From positions 62,001 to 126,000 of the forward strand of contig NZ_JYIX01000030.1 in NCBI RefSeq assembly GCF_000956505.1: a stretch of 64,000 nt of DNA. The letters run 5' to 3'. Position numbers and translations under genes: made by a program. Position 1 is the first letter of the stretch, and each line of letters starts with the position of its first letter. The notes beneath the pieces are model-generated. The model did not search any database, had not been told where the DNA came from, and saw only the letters and a program-made list of their open reading frames with translations. Source of the DNA: Microbacterium azadirachtae. Lineage in GTDB: Bacteria > Actinomycetota > Actinomycetes > Actinomycetales > Microbacteriaceae. Below, in pieces: positions 26,629 to 35,118 of this stretch.

Positions 26629-28218
26629 TCACTTCGCGGGGTGCAGCGTCCGCAGGTCGAGGGTCCAGGTCACGTTGTACTCGAGACCGGCCACCTTGGT
26701 GGAGCTGGCGAGGTTGATGCCCGGGACGATCAGCGGCACGAACGGGCCGGACTCCTGCATCGCCTTCGCGTAGTCGCCGAACGCCGTGTTGCGCGTGTCG
26801 ACACTGGTCGCGTTCTGCGCCTTGGTCACCAGGTCGGCGATCGAGGTGTCGGCCTCGGCCGGCCAGCCGGCGCGCAGGCCGACCTTCTGACCAGGGCCGA
26901 ACGGCAGGAACGAGGAGGTGTCGGCGTAGTCGGGACCCCAGTACCAGAGCGAGAACGCCTCCTGCGCCTTGACGTAGGGCTGCACCTCGGTCGCGAACGG
27001 GGCCGGAGCCAGGGTCACGTTGATGCCCGCAGCCTTGAGCTGCTCCTGGACGCGCTCGGCGACCGGCGTGAATTCCACGCCGCCGACGGGGTTGTCGTTC
27101 GGGAACTGGAGCTTGATCTCCTGGCCCGTGTAGCCGGACGCGGCGAGGGCGGCCTTGGCCTTCTCGAGGTCCTGCTTCACGCCGGACTTGTTCGCGCCAG
27201 GGAACATCGGCGGGATGACGCCGGTGGCCTGCACGGATCCGGATCCGGCCAGCTCCAGCAGCTTGTCGTAGTCGAGCGCGTAGCGCACCGCTTCGGCGAA
27301 CTTCGGGTTCGCGGTCGCGCCGCCGACGTTCTTGTCCTGGTTGATGAGGAGGAACAGCGTCTGGGCGGACGGCGCCGAGTTCACCGTGAAGCCGTCGCCG
27401 AGGTTCTTCACCTGGTCGCCGGAGAGGTCGACCGCCACGTTCGAGTCGCCGCCCTTGAGGTTGGTCAGCTGCGTGGCGGACTGCGAGATGTTGCGCACGA
27501 CGATCTTGTCGTAGGCGGCCTTGTCATCGCCGTCGTACTTGGCGTTCTTCACGAGCACGACCTGCGAGGTGAGGTCGAGCGACTGCAGCGTGTACGGGCC
27601 GGACCCCGCCGAGTTCGCGTCGAGCCAGGTCTTCGCGGCGTCCTTGTCGTCCGTCGTGCCGCCGTTCTTCTGGACGAGCTTCGAGTTGAGGATCGCGAGC
27701 GACGGGTTGGTGACGATCGCAGGCAGCTGCAGCGACGGGCTCTTCGTCGACAGCGTCACCGTCTTGTCGTCGACCTTGGCGACCGTGATCCCCGTCATCA
27801 GGAAGTTGGCCTTGGAGTCGGTGATCCCGGCGACGCGGTCGAGCGAGAAGACGACGTCGTCCGCGGTGACAGGGGTGCCGTCGGAGAACTTCCGGCCGTC
27901 CTGGATCGTGAAGGTGAACTCGGTCGCATCCGCGTTCTGCTTCATGGTCGCGAGATCGGGCTTCGGCGTCTTCGAGTCGGCGCCCTCGAACGTCAGCAGG
28001 GTGTCGTACACCGCGTGCAGCACCATGTTGCCGGTCGGCACGTAGTTGCGGCCGGGGTCGCCGGTCTCGAGCGAGAACGCGGTGTCGACCACGAGCGTGC
28101 CGCCCGAGGAGGAGTTGGTGCTGGAATTGTTCGCGGAATTGCCGCCGGAGCAGCCGGCGAGCGCGATGGCGGCGACAGCGACGAGCGCTGCGGCGACGTG
28201 GCGATAGGAACGGGCCAC
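26629..28218 (-). CDS. Peptide ABC transporter substrate-binding lipoprotein
   Basis: A 529-residue extracytoplasmic solute-binding protein of family 5. The signal peptide ends in a lipobox ALAGC with Cys23, so it is a lipoprotein. A Ser/Asn-rich linker and the large bilobed domain follow. The GTG at 28218 is chosen because GAGGAGGAA lies directly upstream; an earlier in-frame start would bury the signal peptide. It is the first gene of the operon and the one that sets substrate choice, most likely peptides. Confidence 0.9.
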   Translation of the reverse strand: MARSYRHVAAALVAVAAIALAGCSGGNSANNSSTNSSSGGTLVVDTAFSLETGDPGRNYVPTGNMVLHAVYDTLLTFEGADSKTPKPDLATMKQNADATEFTFTIQDGRKFSDGTPVTADDVVFSLDRVAGITDSKANFLMTGITVAKVDDKTVTLSTKSPSLQLPAIVTNPSLAILNSKLVQKNGGTTDDKDAAKTWLDANSAGSGPYTLQSLDLTSQVVLVKNAKYDGDDKAAYDKIVVRNISQSATQLTNLKGGDSNVAVDLSGDQVKNLGDGFTVNSAPSAQTLFLLINQDKNVGGATANPKFAEAVRYALDYDKLLELAGSGSVQATGVIPPMFPGANKSGVKQDLEKAKAALAASGYTGQEIKLQFPNDNPVGGVEFTPVAERVQEQLKAAGINVTLAPAPFATEVQPYVKAQEAFSLWYWGPDYADTSSFLPFGPGQKVGLRAGWPAEADTSIADLVTKAQNATSVDTRNTAFGDYAKAMQESGPFVPLIVPGINLASSTKVAGLEYNVTWTLDLRTLHPAK

Positions 28219-28338
28219 GGCTTCCTCCTCATTGAAGTTGGACAGGTCAGACGACCGGATCGGGTTTTCCGGCACTATATCCGACTGATCGGCACAATTT
28301 CGATCATTCGATTGTCACGCTTCCGTCACTACGGCAAT
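28219..28338. promoter_or_regulatory. Divergent promoter region, oppA and Lrp-type regulator
   Basis: A 120-base gap between divergent starts, clearly more AT-rich than its surroundings. It holds a direct repeat of TTCGAT near 28298-28313 and a short palindrome CCGACTGATCGG at 28281-28292. These are plausible operator parts for the Lrp-type regulator, but no consensus can be confirmed. Confidence 0.4.
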
Positions 28339-28923
28339 ATGTCCAGCATGAGCGACGATGTGCCTTCCATCCCTGGACGATCCGCGCCCGTGATCGACGA
28401 AATCGCCTACGACATCCTCCGGGCGATGCGCCGCAATGGTCGGATCTCCATCGCCGCCCTCGCCCAGGAGGTCGGGATATCCCGCGCCAGCGCCTACTCG
28501 CGGGTGGAGTCCCTCACCCGGGCCGGGATCATCACGGGCTACACCGCGGAGGTGGACACGACCCGCCTCGGACTGGGGGTGAGCGCCCTCGTGTTCTGCA
28601 CGATCCAGCCGCAGTCGTGGAGCTCGTTCCTGCAGGCGATCGGGGATATGCCCGATGTGGAATCCGCGATGGTGATGACGGGAGAGCACGACGTGATGCT
28701 CCTCGTCCGCAGCGTCGACATGGAGCGCATGCAGTCGCTCGTGATCGGCACGATCGCCGATCGTCCGGAGGTGACCAAGGTCGAGACCGCGATCGTGATG
28801 GGCGAGGTGTTCCGCCGGCCGTTCGTCCTCCCGGACGAGATCCCGGAGCGCGCGGCGATCGGCGTCGACAGCGGCCTGATGCGGTTCACCCGCACCGATG
28901 GGAGCCGCGGGACGCGCGTCTGA
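28339..28923 (+). CDS. Lrp/AsnC-family transcriptional regulator
   Basis: About 194 residues. An N-terminal winged helix (about 20-75) shows DEIAYDILRAMRRNGRISIA and the recognition segment ISRASAYSRVESL. The RAM ligand-binding domain follows (about 85-160), containing GEHDVMLLVRS. The C-terminal 30 residues go beyond the usual family end. Start choice is open between ATGs at 28339 and 28348. It is divergent from the oligopeptide transporter operon, whose control by amino acids or peptides is the natural inference. Confidence 0.88.
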   Translation: MSSMSDDVPSIPGRSAPVIDEIAYDILRAMRRNGRISIAALAQEVGISRASAYSRVESLTRAGIITGYTAEVDTTRLGLGVSALVFCTIQPQSWSSFLQAIGDMPDVESAMVMTGEHDVMLLVRSVDMERMQSLVIGTIADRPEVTKVETAIVMGEVFRRPFVLPDEIPERAAIGVDSGLMRFTRTDGSRGTRV

Positions 28924-28943
28924 GGGCGCTCCCGAGTGAGGGA

Positions 28944-29285
28944 TCAGACCTGCAGGCAGACGCTCACGTGATCGATGCCGTCGACGGCGAAGTCCTCGAC
29001 GAGACGGATCCGGCCGTCGTCCTCGTGCTCGGCGCGGCTCACCGCGTCCCCGCGCACGACCGAGCCGTCGCTGACCAGCGCATGTGCGAACGAAACCCGC
29101 ACCTCGGCGCCGGCGATCTCGCCGACGAAGCGGCCCTCGGTCACCGTGTCACCGGTGTATTCGCCCCAGATCAGGCGGCCGTCCTGGTGGTAGTCGAAGG
29201 TCGTCGGAGCGTCGGAATCGACCTCGCTCGCGGTCGAGGAGACCATGGCGAAGCGCATTCCGTCGAGGAAGAGCGTGGAAGGCAT
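28944..29285 (-). CDS. Hypothetical protein, 113 residues, beta-rich
   Basis: A soluble protein beginning MPSTLFLDGM and containing LIWGEYTGDTVTEGRFVG and VSFAHALVSDGSVV. The alternation of hydrophobic and polar residues suggests a beta-barrel. It resembles small proteins annotated as N-acetylglutamate synthase or MORN-like, but I do not assign a function. The ATG at 29285 is preferred to an earlier in-frame start in low-complexity sequence. It is convergent with the Lrp-type regulator, with 20 bases between the stops. Confidence 0.65.
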   Translation of the reverse strand: MPSTLFLDGMRFAMVSSTASEVDSDAPTTFDYHQDGRLIWGEYTGDTVTEGRFVGEIAGAEVRVSFAHALVSDGSVVRGDAVSRAEHEDDGRIRLVEDFAVDGIDHVSVCLQV

Positions 29286-29641
29286 GACGACGAGTATGGA
29301 CCCGGGACCGGCCTTCGGCGCAATCGCGGCATCGTCCGAGCCGGCCCCGGAACCCCGCCCGAGGAGGGCGTGCCGACGCGGTTCGGCCCGCTCTGGAATG
29401 ACAATCCCGACGGCGCCGGAATCTATTAACAGGTTCATCCACATGTGGATTACTCGGGGAATGCGGAAATCGTCCCGGGACGGGGCGTCCGATCGGCTCC
29501 ACTCCCGGGATACCTGCTGTTCACCGGTTGTTTTCCCGCGCTCGGCGCTCCCACGTCACGAGCGCCCACCGAACGCGCCCTCCGCCGTTTCGGCTGTCAT
29601 TCCCGGGCCTGCGGAGAACGCGGAACGCCCCCGGATCTGCG
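29286..29641. other. Non-coding gap with a DnaA-box-like palindrome
   Basis: No convincing gene is seen in these 356 bases. At 29435-29452 two 8-of-9 matches to the DnaA box face each other (TCATCCACA then TGTGGATTA). The rest holds short GC-rich palindromes such as CGTCCCGGGACG. The gap lies upstream of the 113-residue gene and downstream of the PAP2 gene. Confidence 0.5.
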
Positions 29642-30463
29642 TCAGGAAATCCGCCGGAAGAGCGCATTCCCCGCGGCGGCCAAAGCGCTTCCGACTGCGA
29701 GGATCGCCGCGCCTCCGCCGGCGTAGGCGATCTGCAGATGGCTGCCGTGGTTCTGCACGGTGATGAAGATGATGACGAACGCGATGCCGGAGGCGACCGC
29801 GCTCGCCCCTGCGATCCACCACAGCGCCGGCAGTGTCCGGGCCGGCGGGACGGCTTCCGGCACTCGCCAGAGCAGCAGAGCGATCCCGCCGATGCATCCG
29901 CATGCCGCTACGAGCATGAATGCCGCGACCACGTCGCTCGGCCGGTGCCACTGCTGGATCACGAGCAGAACCCCGGTGAGCACGGCGAATGCGCCACCCA
30001 GCACGGCCGCCAGCGGGCGCCAACGCGGGGGGCACACGACGAAGATCGCGAAGGCCGCAGCGGCGGCGACCGTGGCATGCCCGGATGGGAATGAATTGCC
30101 GAGCAGGTCGGTGGCGCCGGTCGCGGCACGCTCCAGGAACACGTGTTTGGCAAGCTCCGCGGCGATGACCGCGATCCCACCGGTGGCGAGGGCGACCAGC
30201 AGGTGCCGGAACCGGCGCGTCACCAGGCCGATGACGAGCGTGAGCAGAACGCCCCCTCCGATCGCGACGGTTGGCACGTTGCCGAGCACCATGCCAGTCA
30301 GGCGATAGACCAGGTCATGCTGCGAGGATGCCCCCACGAATGCGCGCTCATCGACGATCTGCCCGACGTAGGTGCGCACGAAGAAGACATACGTCGCCAC
30401 GAACGCGGCCGCCAGGACCACCGCGGCTATCGCGAAGGACCACACTCCACGTCTCGCCGCCAT
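29642..30463 (-). CDS. PAP2-family membrane phosphatase
   Basis: A 273-residue protein with about six to seven membrane helices. The acid-phosphatase signature is split over the sequence as KHVFLERA, NSFPSGHATV and HRPSDVVAA, supplying the catalytic histidines on the outer face. Such enzymes dephosphorylate lipid phosphates such as undecaprenyl pyrophosphate or phosphatidic acid. The ATG at 30463 (MAARRGVW) sets a short cytoplasmic N-terminus. It follows the YczE-like gene on the same strand after 34 bases. Confidence 0.87.
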   Translation of the reverse strand: MAARRGVWSFAIAAVVLAAAFVATYVFFVRTYVGQIVDERAFVGASSQHDLVYRLTGMVLGNVPTVAIGGGVLLTLVIGLVTRRFRHLLVALATGGIAVIAAELAKHVFLERAATGATDLLGNSFPSGHATVAAAAAFAIFVVCPPRWRPLAAVLGGAFAVLTGVLLVIQQWHRPSDVVAAFMLVAACGCIGGIALLLWRVPEAVPPARTLPALWWIAGASAVASGIAFVIIFITVQNHGSHLQIAYAGGGAAILAVGSALAAAGNALFRRIS

Positions 30464-30497
30464 GCACCCATCATGCAGGCTCGAACTGTGCGATCGC

Positions 30498-31238
30498 TCA
30501 CCAGTCGCTGCGATCCCGCGCGGCCCGCAGGTCGCCGATGGCACGTGAGTCGTCGTGCGTCGCCTCACCACCGCGCTGCAGTATCGGGCGGGGGAGCCCT
30601 GCGTCCTCCGGGATCCGTGTGCGGATCGCCGGCGCCTCCGGCTCCTCCCGGTTGCCACGGCTCGTGCGTGCCGTGTCGAGCAGAGGCAGCGCGATGTGCA
30701 CGAGCGGGCCGATCCCGAGCGCGAACACGACCGTTCCGACGCCGACCGTGCCGCCGAGCAGCCACCCGATCGCGAGCACGGTGAGCTCCACCGAGAGGCG
30801 GGACGCCCAGATCGGCCAGCCCAGGCGCGCGTTCATCCCGGTCATCAGGCCGTCACGCGGTCCGGGTCCGAAACGCGCCCCGATGTAGAGCCCGCTGGCG
30901 AGCGCAACCACGAGCACGCCGGCGATGAGCACCAGCACCTGCAGGAGGAGGCCGTGCACCGGCGGGATCACCGTCACGGTCGCCTGGATCGCGGTGCCCA
31001 CGAGCAGCACGTTCAGGAGCGTTCCGACGCCCGGCTTCTGTCGCAGCGGGATCCACAGCAGCAGCACCAGCAGGCCGACGATGTTCGTGATCCAGCCCAC
31101 GCCGATGCCGGTGCGCAGCGCAAGACCCTCTGCGAACACGGTCCACGGGTCCACGCCCAGGCCGGCCACGATCGTGAGTCCGCACCCGAAGCCGTAGAGC
31201 ACCAGCCCGATGAGCAGCTGCAGCACGCGTCTTGTCAT
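30498..31238 (-). CDS. YczE/YitT-like membrane protein
   Basis: A 246-residue protein with five to six membrane helices in the first 200 residues (GLVLYGFGCGLTIVAGLGVD near the start, then GPGPRDGLMTGM) and a polar C-terminal tail of about 45 residues. It matches the YczE family. YczE genes are commonly divergent from a MocR-type regulator called YczR, and that is the case here, 61 bases away. The transported or sensed compound is unknown in the family. Confidence 0.85.
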   Translation of the reverse strand: MTRRVLQLLIGLVLYGFGCGLTIVAGLGVDPWTVFAEGLALRTGIGVGWITNIVGLLVLLLWIPLRQKPGVGTLLNVLLVGTAIQATVTVIPPVHGLLLQVLVLIAGVLVVALASGLYIGARFGPGPRDGLMTGMNARLGWPIWASRLSVELTVLAIGWLLGGTVGVGTVVFALGIGPLVHIALPLLDTARTSRGNREEPEAPAIRTRIPEDAGLPRPILQRGGEATHDDSRAIGDLRAARDRSDW

Positions 31239-31299
31239 GGATCCATGATGATCCTGAACTGGCCTGTTGCGACCAGTCCAATCGCTCTAGGCTGGCCTC

Positions 31300-32724
31300 A
31301 TGGACTCCCGGCTTTCCGCACGTGCCCTCGTCGAGCTGCTCGGGCTGTGGCGCACCAGCGAACCCGCCTTCGACGCCCTCGCCGACGGCATCCGCCTGCT
31401 CTGCCTCGACAACCGGATCGCGCCGGAGACGGCGCTGCCGGCCGAGCGCGAGCTCGCGGCGGCCCTCGGCGTGAGTCGCACCACGGTCGCCGCAGCCTAC
31501 CGGGGCCTCCGAGCGACAGGGCACATCGTGAGCCGTCAAGGGTCGGGCAGCGTGACCCGGCCACTCGGACGCACCACGTCGGCGCGCTGGTTCGACCGGG
31601 AAGGCATCGACCTGCAGCAGGCCAGCCCACCCGCGTGGCCCGGCCTACCAGGGGTGATCGCCGAGGCCGCTACGTCGGCTACCGCGCTCGTCTCGCGTGC
31701 GGGATACGACATCCTCGGCCATTCGGAGCTGCGCGCCGCGATCGCCGATCGGTACGCGCTGCTCGGGATCCCGACGTCGCCCGCGCAGATCATGGTGACC
31801 ACCGGCGCGCAGCAGGCGCTCAACCTCATCGCCTCGACGCTGCTGCGCCGGGCCGACCGCGTGCTCCTGGAGACCCCCAGCTACCCGCACGCCATGGAGA
31901 CGTTCCGTCGCGTGGGCGCCCGCCTCGTCGGGGTTCCCGTCGAGACCGCGCACGGATGGGATCTGGATCGCGCCGCGCAGGCCTTCGCCCGCACCCGGCC
32001 GGTGCTCGCGTACCTGATGCCGGAGTTCCAGAACCCCACAGGGCGCTCGATGACGGTCGAGGAGCGCGTCGTCTTCGAGCGCGCCGCGCACGACGCGGGC
32101 TCGGTGCTGCTCATCGACGAGACGACGGCCGACCTCGACATCGACGGCCTTCCCCGCGCACGGCCGCTGGGCACGGAGGACACCGGGACGATCCGGGTCG
32201 GATCCCTCGGCAAGTCGGTCTGGGGAGGACTCCGGATCGGCTGGATCCGCGCGGCGGACGACGTCATCCGCCGTCTGCGCGCCGCCCGCCCGACGCACGA
32301 CCTGGGCACACCCGACCTCGAACAGGCCGTCGCGACGCGCATCGTGCACCGCCTCGACGAGATCCTGCCGCAGCGCGCGGCTCTGCTCGGCGCGGGCAGA
32401 GACGCCCTCACCGCGGCGCTCCGACGGGGGCTGCCCGAGTGGTCCGTGCCGCAGGTGCACGGCGGCGTCGCGATCTGGGTCGGACTGGGCGCGCCGCTCA
32501 GCTCGGCGCTCGTGATCGATGCCGCGGCGCACGGGCTGCACCTCAGCGCGGGCCCCCGCTTCGCCGTGGAGGGCGGGCACGAGCGCCACCTGCGCATCCC
32601 GTTCACCACGGAACCGCGCGAGCTCGAACGAGCCGCGGAGATCCTCGCCGGCTCGTGGCAGCGCGTCACCGCCGGCACGCCGCGCACGACCGCGTCCGCC
32701 ACGCTCGCCGAAGCGGTCGTGTAG
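31300..32724 (+). CDS. MocR-family regulator (GntR HTH plus aminotransferase), YczR-like
   Basis: A 474-residue fusion. The GntR winged helix is N-terminal (about 25-85, with PAERELAAALGVSRTTVAAA). A class I aminotransferase-like domain follows (about 110-460). The pyridoxal-phosphate lysine is expected in VGSLGKSVWGG, and YLMPEFQNPTG and IDETTADL are the usual cofactor-binding segments. MocR proteins use the aminotransferase fold as an effector sensor. Divergence from yczE identifies the YczR subgroup and the likely target. Confidence 0.88.
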   Translation: MDSRLSARALVELLGLWRTSEPAFDALADGIRLLCLDNRIAPETALPAERELAAALGVSRTTVAAAYRGLRATGHIVSRQGSGSVTRPLGRTTSARWFDREGIDLQQASPPAWPGLPGVIAEAATSATALVSRAGYDILGHSELRAAIADRYALLGIPTSPAQIMVTTGAQQALNLIASTLLRRADRVLLETPSYPHAMETFRRVGARLVGVPVETAHGWDLDRAAQAFARTRPVLAYLMPEFQNPTGRSMTVEERVVFERAAHDAGSVLLIDETTADLDIDGLPRARPLGTEDTGTIRVGSLGKSVWGGLRIGWIRAADDVIRRLRAARPTHDLGTPDLEQAVATRIVHRLDEILPQRAALLGAGRDALTAALRRGLPEWSVPQVHGGVAIWVGLGAPLSSALVIDAAAHGLHLSAGPRFAVEGGHERHLRIPFTTEPRELERAAEILAGSWQRVTAGTPRTTASATLAEAVV

Positions 32725-32741
32725 GCGGCGCAGTCGCCGCT

Positions 32742-33155
32742 CTACAGGGCCGGACTATCGTCTTCCGGAAGCAGCGCGCTCAGGATCGTTGCGTGGCGAA
32801 GGAGAAAAGCACGCTCGTCGAGCTGCTTGCGTCGAAGCCATGTCGTGACCTCGCCGTTGCTCTTGCTCGCGTTGCAGGATGCGCAGGCCGGCACCACGTT
32901 CTCCAGCGTGTAGCGACCGCCACGAGAGACCGGCTGAATGCAGTCTCGCTGTACGGCGACACCCGTGGACTGGCAGTACGCGCACCCTCCCCAAGCGTCA
33001 CGAATGTCAGCCCATTGCTTCGGAGTGAGGTCGTTGTCGACGCCTGCCAACCGACGCTTCCTGCGCTTCGCGTACCGCGCGCGAGCTGCCGCAGAGGGTG
33101 TCGCGGCGGGGAACTTGCGACGGGGAGGCACCTGTTCACCGTACTGCGCAGGCAC
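32742..33155 (-). CDS. HNH-type nuclease, variant motif
   Basis: A 137-residue, strongly basic protein. The C-terminal half has two zinc-knuckle pairs (CAYC and CASC) around QRDCIQPVSRGG and ENVVPACASCNASK, the layout of small HNH endonucleases. The first histidine of the DH...N...H motif is replaced by Cys (DC), so activity is uncertain. The GTG at 33155 is the chosen start; another GTG lies at 33131. It sits directly beyond the tRNA-Ala terminator, and no promoter is obvious. Its target and role are unknown. Confidence 0.75.
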   Translation of the reverse strand: MPAQYGEQVPPRRKFPAATPSAAARARYAKRRKRRLAGVDNDLTPKQWADIRDAWGGCAYCQSTGVAVQRDCIQPVSRGGRYTLENVVPACASCNASKSNGEVTTWLRRKQLDERAFLLRHATILSALLPEDDSPAL

Positions 33156-33166
33156 CCCAGAACGAG

Positions 33167-33198
33167 GAACGGACCCGGTCCTGAGACCGGGTCCGTTC
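33167..33198 (-). terminator. Terminator of the tRNA pair
   Basis: Perfect 14-base arms (33167-33180 with 33185-33198) and loop CTGA, nine bases after the 3' end of tRNA-Ala. Confidence 0.85.
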
Positions 33199-33206
33199 TG
33201 ATTCCG

Positions 33207-33279
33207 TGGAGCCTAGGAGATTCGAACTCCTGACATCCTGCTTGCAAAGCAGGCGCTCTACCAACTGAGCTAAGGCCCC
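33207..33279 (-). tRNA. tRNA-Ala (anticodon TGC)
   Basis: A 73-base cloverleaf on the minus strand. The acceptor stem begins GGGGCCT and carries the G3-U70 wobble pair that marks alanine tRNAs. The D-arm AGCTCAGTTGG, the anticodon loop TTTGCAA giving TGC, and the T-arm GTTCGAATC are all visible. CCA is not encoded. It lies near gyrA, as in many actinobacteria, and is probably co-transcribed with tRNA-Ile. Confidence 0.97.
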
Positions 33280-33292
33280 TCATTCGACCGAA

Positions 33293-33322
33293 TGAGCGGA
33301 TCCGATTTCTCGGATCCGCTCA
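33293..33322 (-). repeat. Hairpin in the tRNA-Ile/tRNA-Ala spacer
   Basis: Perfect 13-base arms, 33293-33305 with 33310-33322, and a 4-base loop fill most of the 51-base spacer. It may direct processing of the joint precursor or attenuate tRNA-Ala. Confidence 0.7.
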
Positions 33323-33330
33323 CATGTCGG

Positions 33331-33404
33331 TGGGGCTACCAGGACTTGAACCTGGGACCTCTTCATTATCAGTGAAGCGCTCTAACCGCCTGAGCTATAG
33401 CCCC
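33331..33404 (-). tRNA. tRNA-Ile (anticodon GAT)
   Basis: A 74-base cloverleaf on the minus strand with acceptor GGGGCTA paired to TAGCCCC, D-arm AGCTCAGGCGG, anticodon loop CTGATAA giving GAT, and T-arm GTTCAAGTC. CCA is not encoded. It is the first tRNA of the pair. Confidence 0.97.
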
Positions 33405-33471
33405 TTATCAACCTCCAAGACTTTACCGGACGTTGACACGATCACGAAATCGAGCGGCGCTCGAGCGGCGC

Positions 33472-34383
33472 TCAGCTGCCGTCTCGCAGGGTGATGCTGC
33501 CCGCGGACAGCCGTGCACCGATGCGGTGGGTCGAGGACGGATCCGTCTGGATCCGGGCGTCGATGGTGCCCGCCGACGAGTCCCGCATCAGCGCATAGCG
33601 CCCCGTCGGCACCGTCACGTCCATGGATCCGGCGCTCACGTCCAGGGTGACGTCGTCGGGCTGGCGGCCCGAGATCGTCGCGTCCAGTCTGCCCGCCGAC
33701 ATCGACAGCTCGGCCGTGGTCACGTCGTCCAGGCGGAGCGTCGCGGATCCCGCGTTCACCCGGGTGGTCACGGTCTTCGCGCCCCCGTCGAGCGACAGCG
33801 AACCGGCGTTCACCCGCGTGGTCAGAGCGTCGAAGCGCCCCTCGGCCGAGAGCGACCCGGCATCCAACTGCAGATCGGCCGTCACCTCGCCCTCCAGCTC
33901 CCGGGGGAGCGTGAGCGTCATCTGCGGATCGATGCCGAACCAGCCGGCGGTCCACCACCCGAAGGGCCCGTTGGGGCGGTCGACCCGCAGGACATCGCCG
34001 TCGCGGCGCATCGTCCAGTCGCTGCTGCCGGTGCCGCTGACGCGCATGGTCGCCTCGCTCACGTCGTCGAAGCGGATCGTCGCGGAGCCGCGCCCGACCT
34101 CGACCTTCAGTCCCGTGACGCCCGTTGTGTCGACGCTGGTGCTGCGTGCCCCCGAGCCGTCGCTCGAGGCGACCTGGGCGACGGCTGCGAGAGCGGAACC
34201 GCCGCCGACGGTGACCAGCGCGCCGCCGCCGATGATCGCCGCGGCGATCGTGATCGCGGCGAGCGTCCCCCTGCTCGGACTCGACGCCGGCGAAGGAGGG
34301 GCCGGAACGGGGTCAGTGCCGTTCGGCGCCGCCGCTCCGGACGGCTCGTGCTCGGGGGCGCTCGGAGGGGTGAGGTTCGTCAT
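33472..34383 (-). CDS. Membrane-anchored DUF4097-type beta-repeat protein
   Basis: A 303-residue protein. A Pro/Ala-rich N-terminus and one membrane helix (about 38-62) precede a long beta-helix-like region. In that region the motif ...AGSLS, AGSATL, AGRLD, AGSMD, AGTID recurs about every 20-25 residues, as in DUF4097/putative adhesin proteins. The ATG overlaps the response-regulator stop by four bases, so it is part of a kinase-regulator-effector operon. It may be the regulated output or a signal modulator, as LiaF-like proteins are; the function is inferred from context. Confidence 0.8.
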   Translation of the reverse strand: MTNLTPPSAPEHEPSGAAAPNGTDPVPAPPSPASSPSRGTLAAITIAAAIIGGGALVTVGGGSALAAVAQVASSDGSGARSTSVDTTGVTGLKVEVGRGSATIRFDDVSEATMRVSGTGSSDWTMRRDGDVLRVDRPNGPFGWWTAGWFGIDPQMTLTLPRELEGEVTADLQLDAGSLSAEGRFDALTTRVNAGSLSLDGGAKTVTTRVNAGSATLRLDDVTTAELSMSAGRLDATISGRQPDDVTLDVSAGSMDVTVPTGRYALMRDSSAGTIDARIQTDPSSTHRIGARLSAGSITLRDGS

Positions 34384-35066
34384 CGGTTCGTTCCTGTCTG
34401 CGGGCCGTTCAGGCCGGCACTGGAGAGGTGGGCGATCGTGGCGAGCACCCGGCGATTGCCGGACTCGTCGGGCTCGAGCCCGAGTTTCTGGAAGATGGCG
34501 GTGATGTGCTTCTCGACGCTGGCCTCGGAGAGGAACAGGGTGGCTGCGATGGCCTGGTTCGACTTGCCCTCCGCGATCAGCGCGAGCACCGTGCGCTCCC
34601 TCTCTGTGAGGCTCTGCATGCGGTCGTCCTGGTTGCGGCGGGTGAGCAGCTGCGCGACCACCTCCGGATCCAGGACCGTGGATCCGGACGCGATGCGCGC
34701 AACCGACTCGATGAACTCGGAGACGTCGGCCACCCGGTCCTTCAGCAGGTAGCCGAGCGGACCCGCCGATCCCTGCGCGATGATCAGGTCGCTCGCGTAG
34801 CGCTCCTCGACGTACTGGGAGAGCACGAGCAGCGGGAGCTGCGGGAGTCGCTTGCGCAGCGACAGTGCCGCGCGGATCCCCTCGTCCACGAAGGTCGGCG
34901 GGAGCCTCACATCGAGGATGCAGAGTTCCGGGTCGGTGGCGTCGACGGTCGCGTCGAGGTCGTTCGCATCGGGAAGCGCAGCGACGACCGTATGGCCGGC
35001 GTCCTCGAGAAGCCGCACGAGTCCTTCGCGGAGCAGCACCGAGTCCTCGCAGATCAGGATCCTCAT
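34380..35066 (-). CDS. NarL/LuxR-family response regulator
   Basis: A 228-residue regulator. The receiver domain (about 1-120) has acidic pocket CEDS near residue 6 and the phosphorylated Asp52 in LDVRLPP, plus GYLLKDRV with the conserved Lys. The LuxR HTH (about 150-215) shows LTERERTVLALIAEGKSNQA and SEASVEKHI. It lies 52 bases after its histidine kinase and overlaps the DUF4097 gene, its probable target or partner. Confidence 0.92.
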   Translation of the reverse strand: MRILICEDSVLLREGLVRLLEDAGHTVVAALPDANDLDATVDATDPELCILDVRLPPTFVDEGIRAALSLRKRLPQLPLLVLSQYVEERYASDLIIAQGSAGPLGYLLKDRVADVSEFIESVARIASGSTVLDPEVVAQLLTRRNQDDRMQSLTERERTVLALIAEGKSNQAIAATLFLSEASVEKHITAIFQKLGLEPDESGNRRVLATIAHLSSAGLNGPQTGTNR

Positions 35067-35118
35067 GAGATGCGCTCCTTCGGGTCGGCGTCGTGGTGCT
35101 GGTCGAGAGGCGAGCGGG

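Noticed and set aside
25885..28338. Long plus-strand frame running into the Lrp-type regulator
   Set aside because: It is antisense to oppB and oppA; only the part from about 28339 encodes the regulator.
32742..33404. Integrated element at the tRNA-Ala/tRNA-Ile genes
   Set aside because: No integrase and no repeated tRNA 3' end was seen; the HNH gene alone is not enough.
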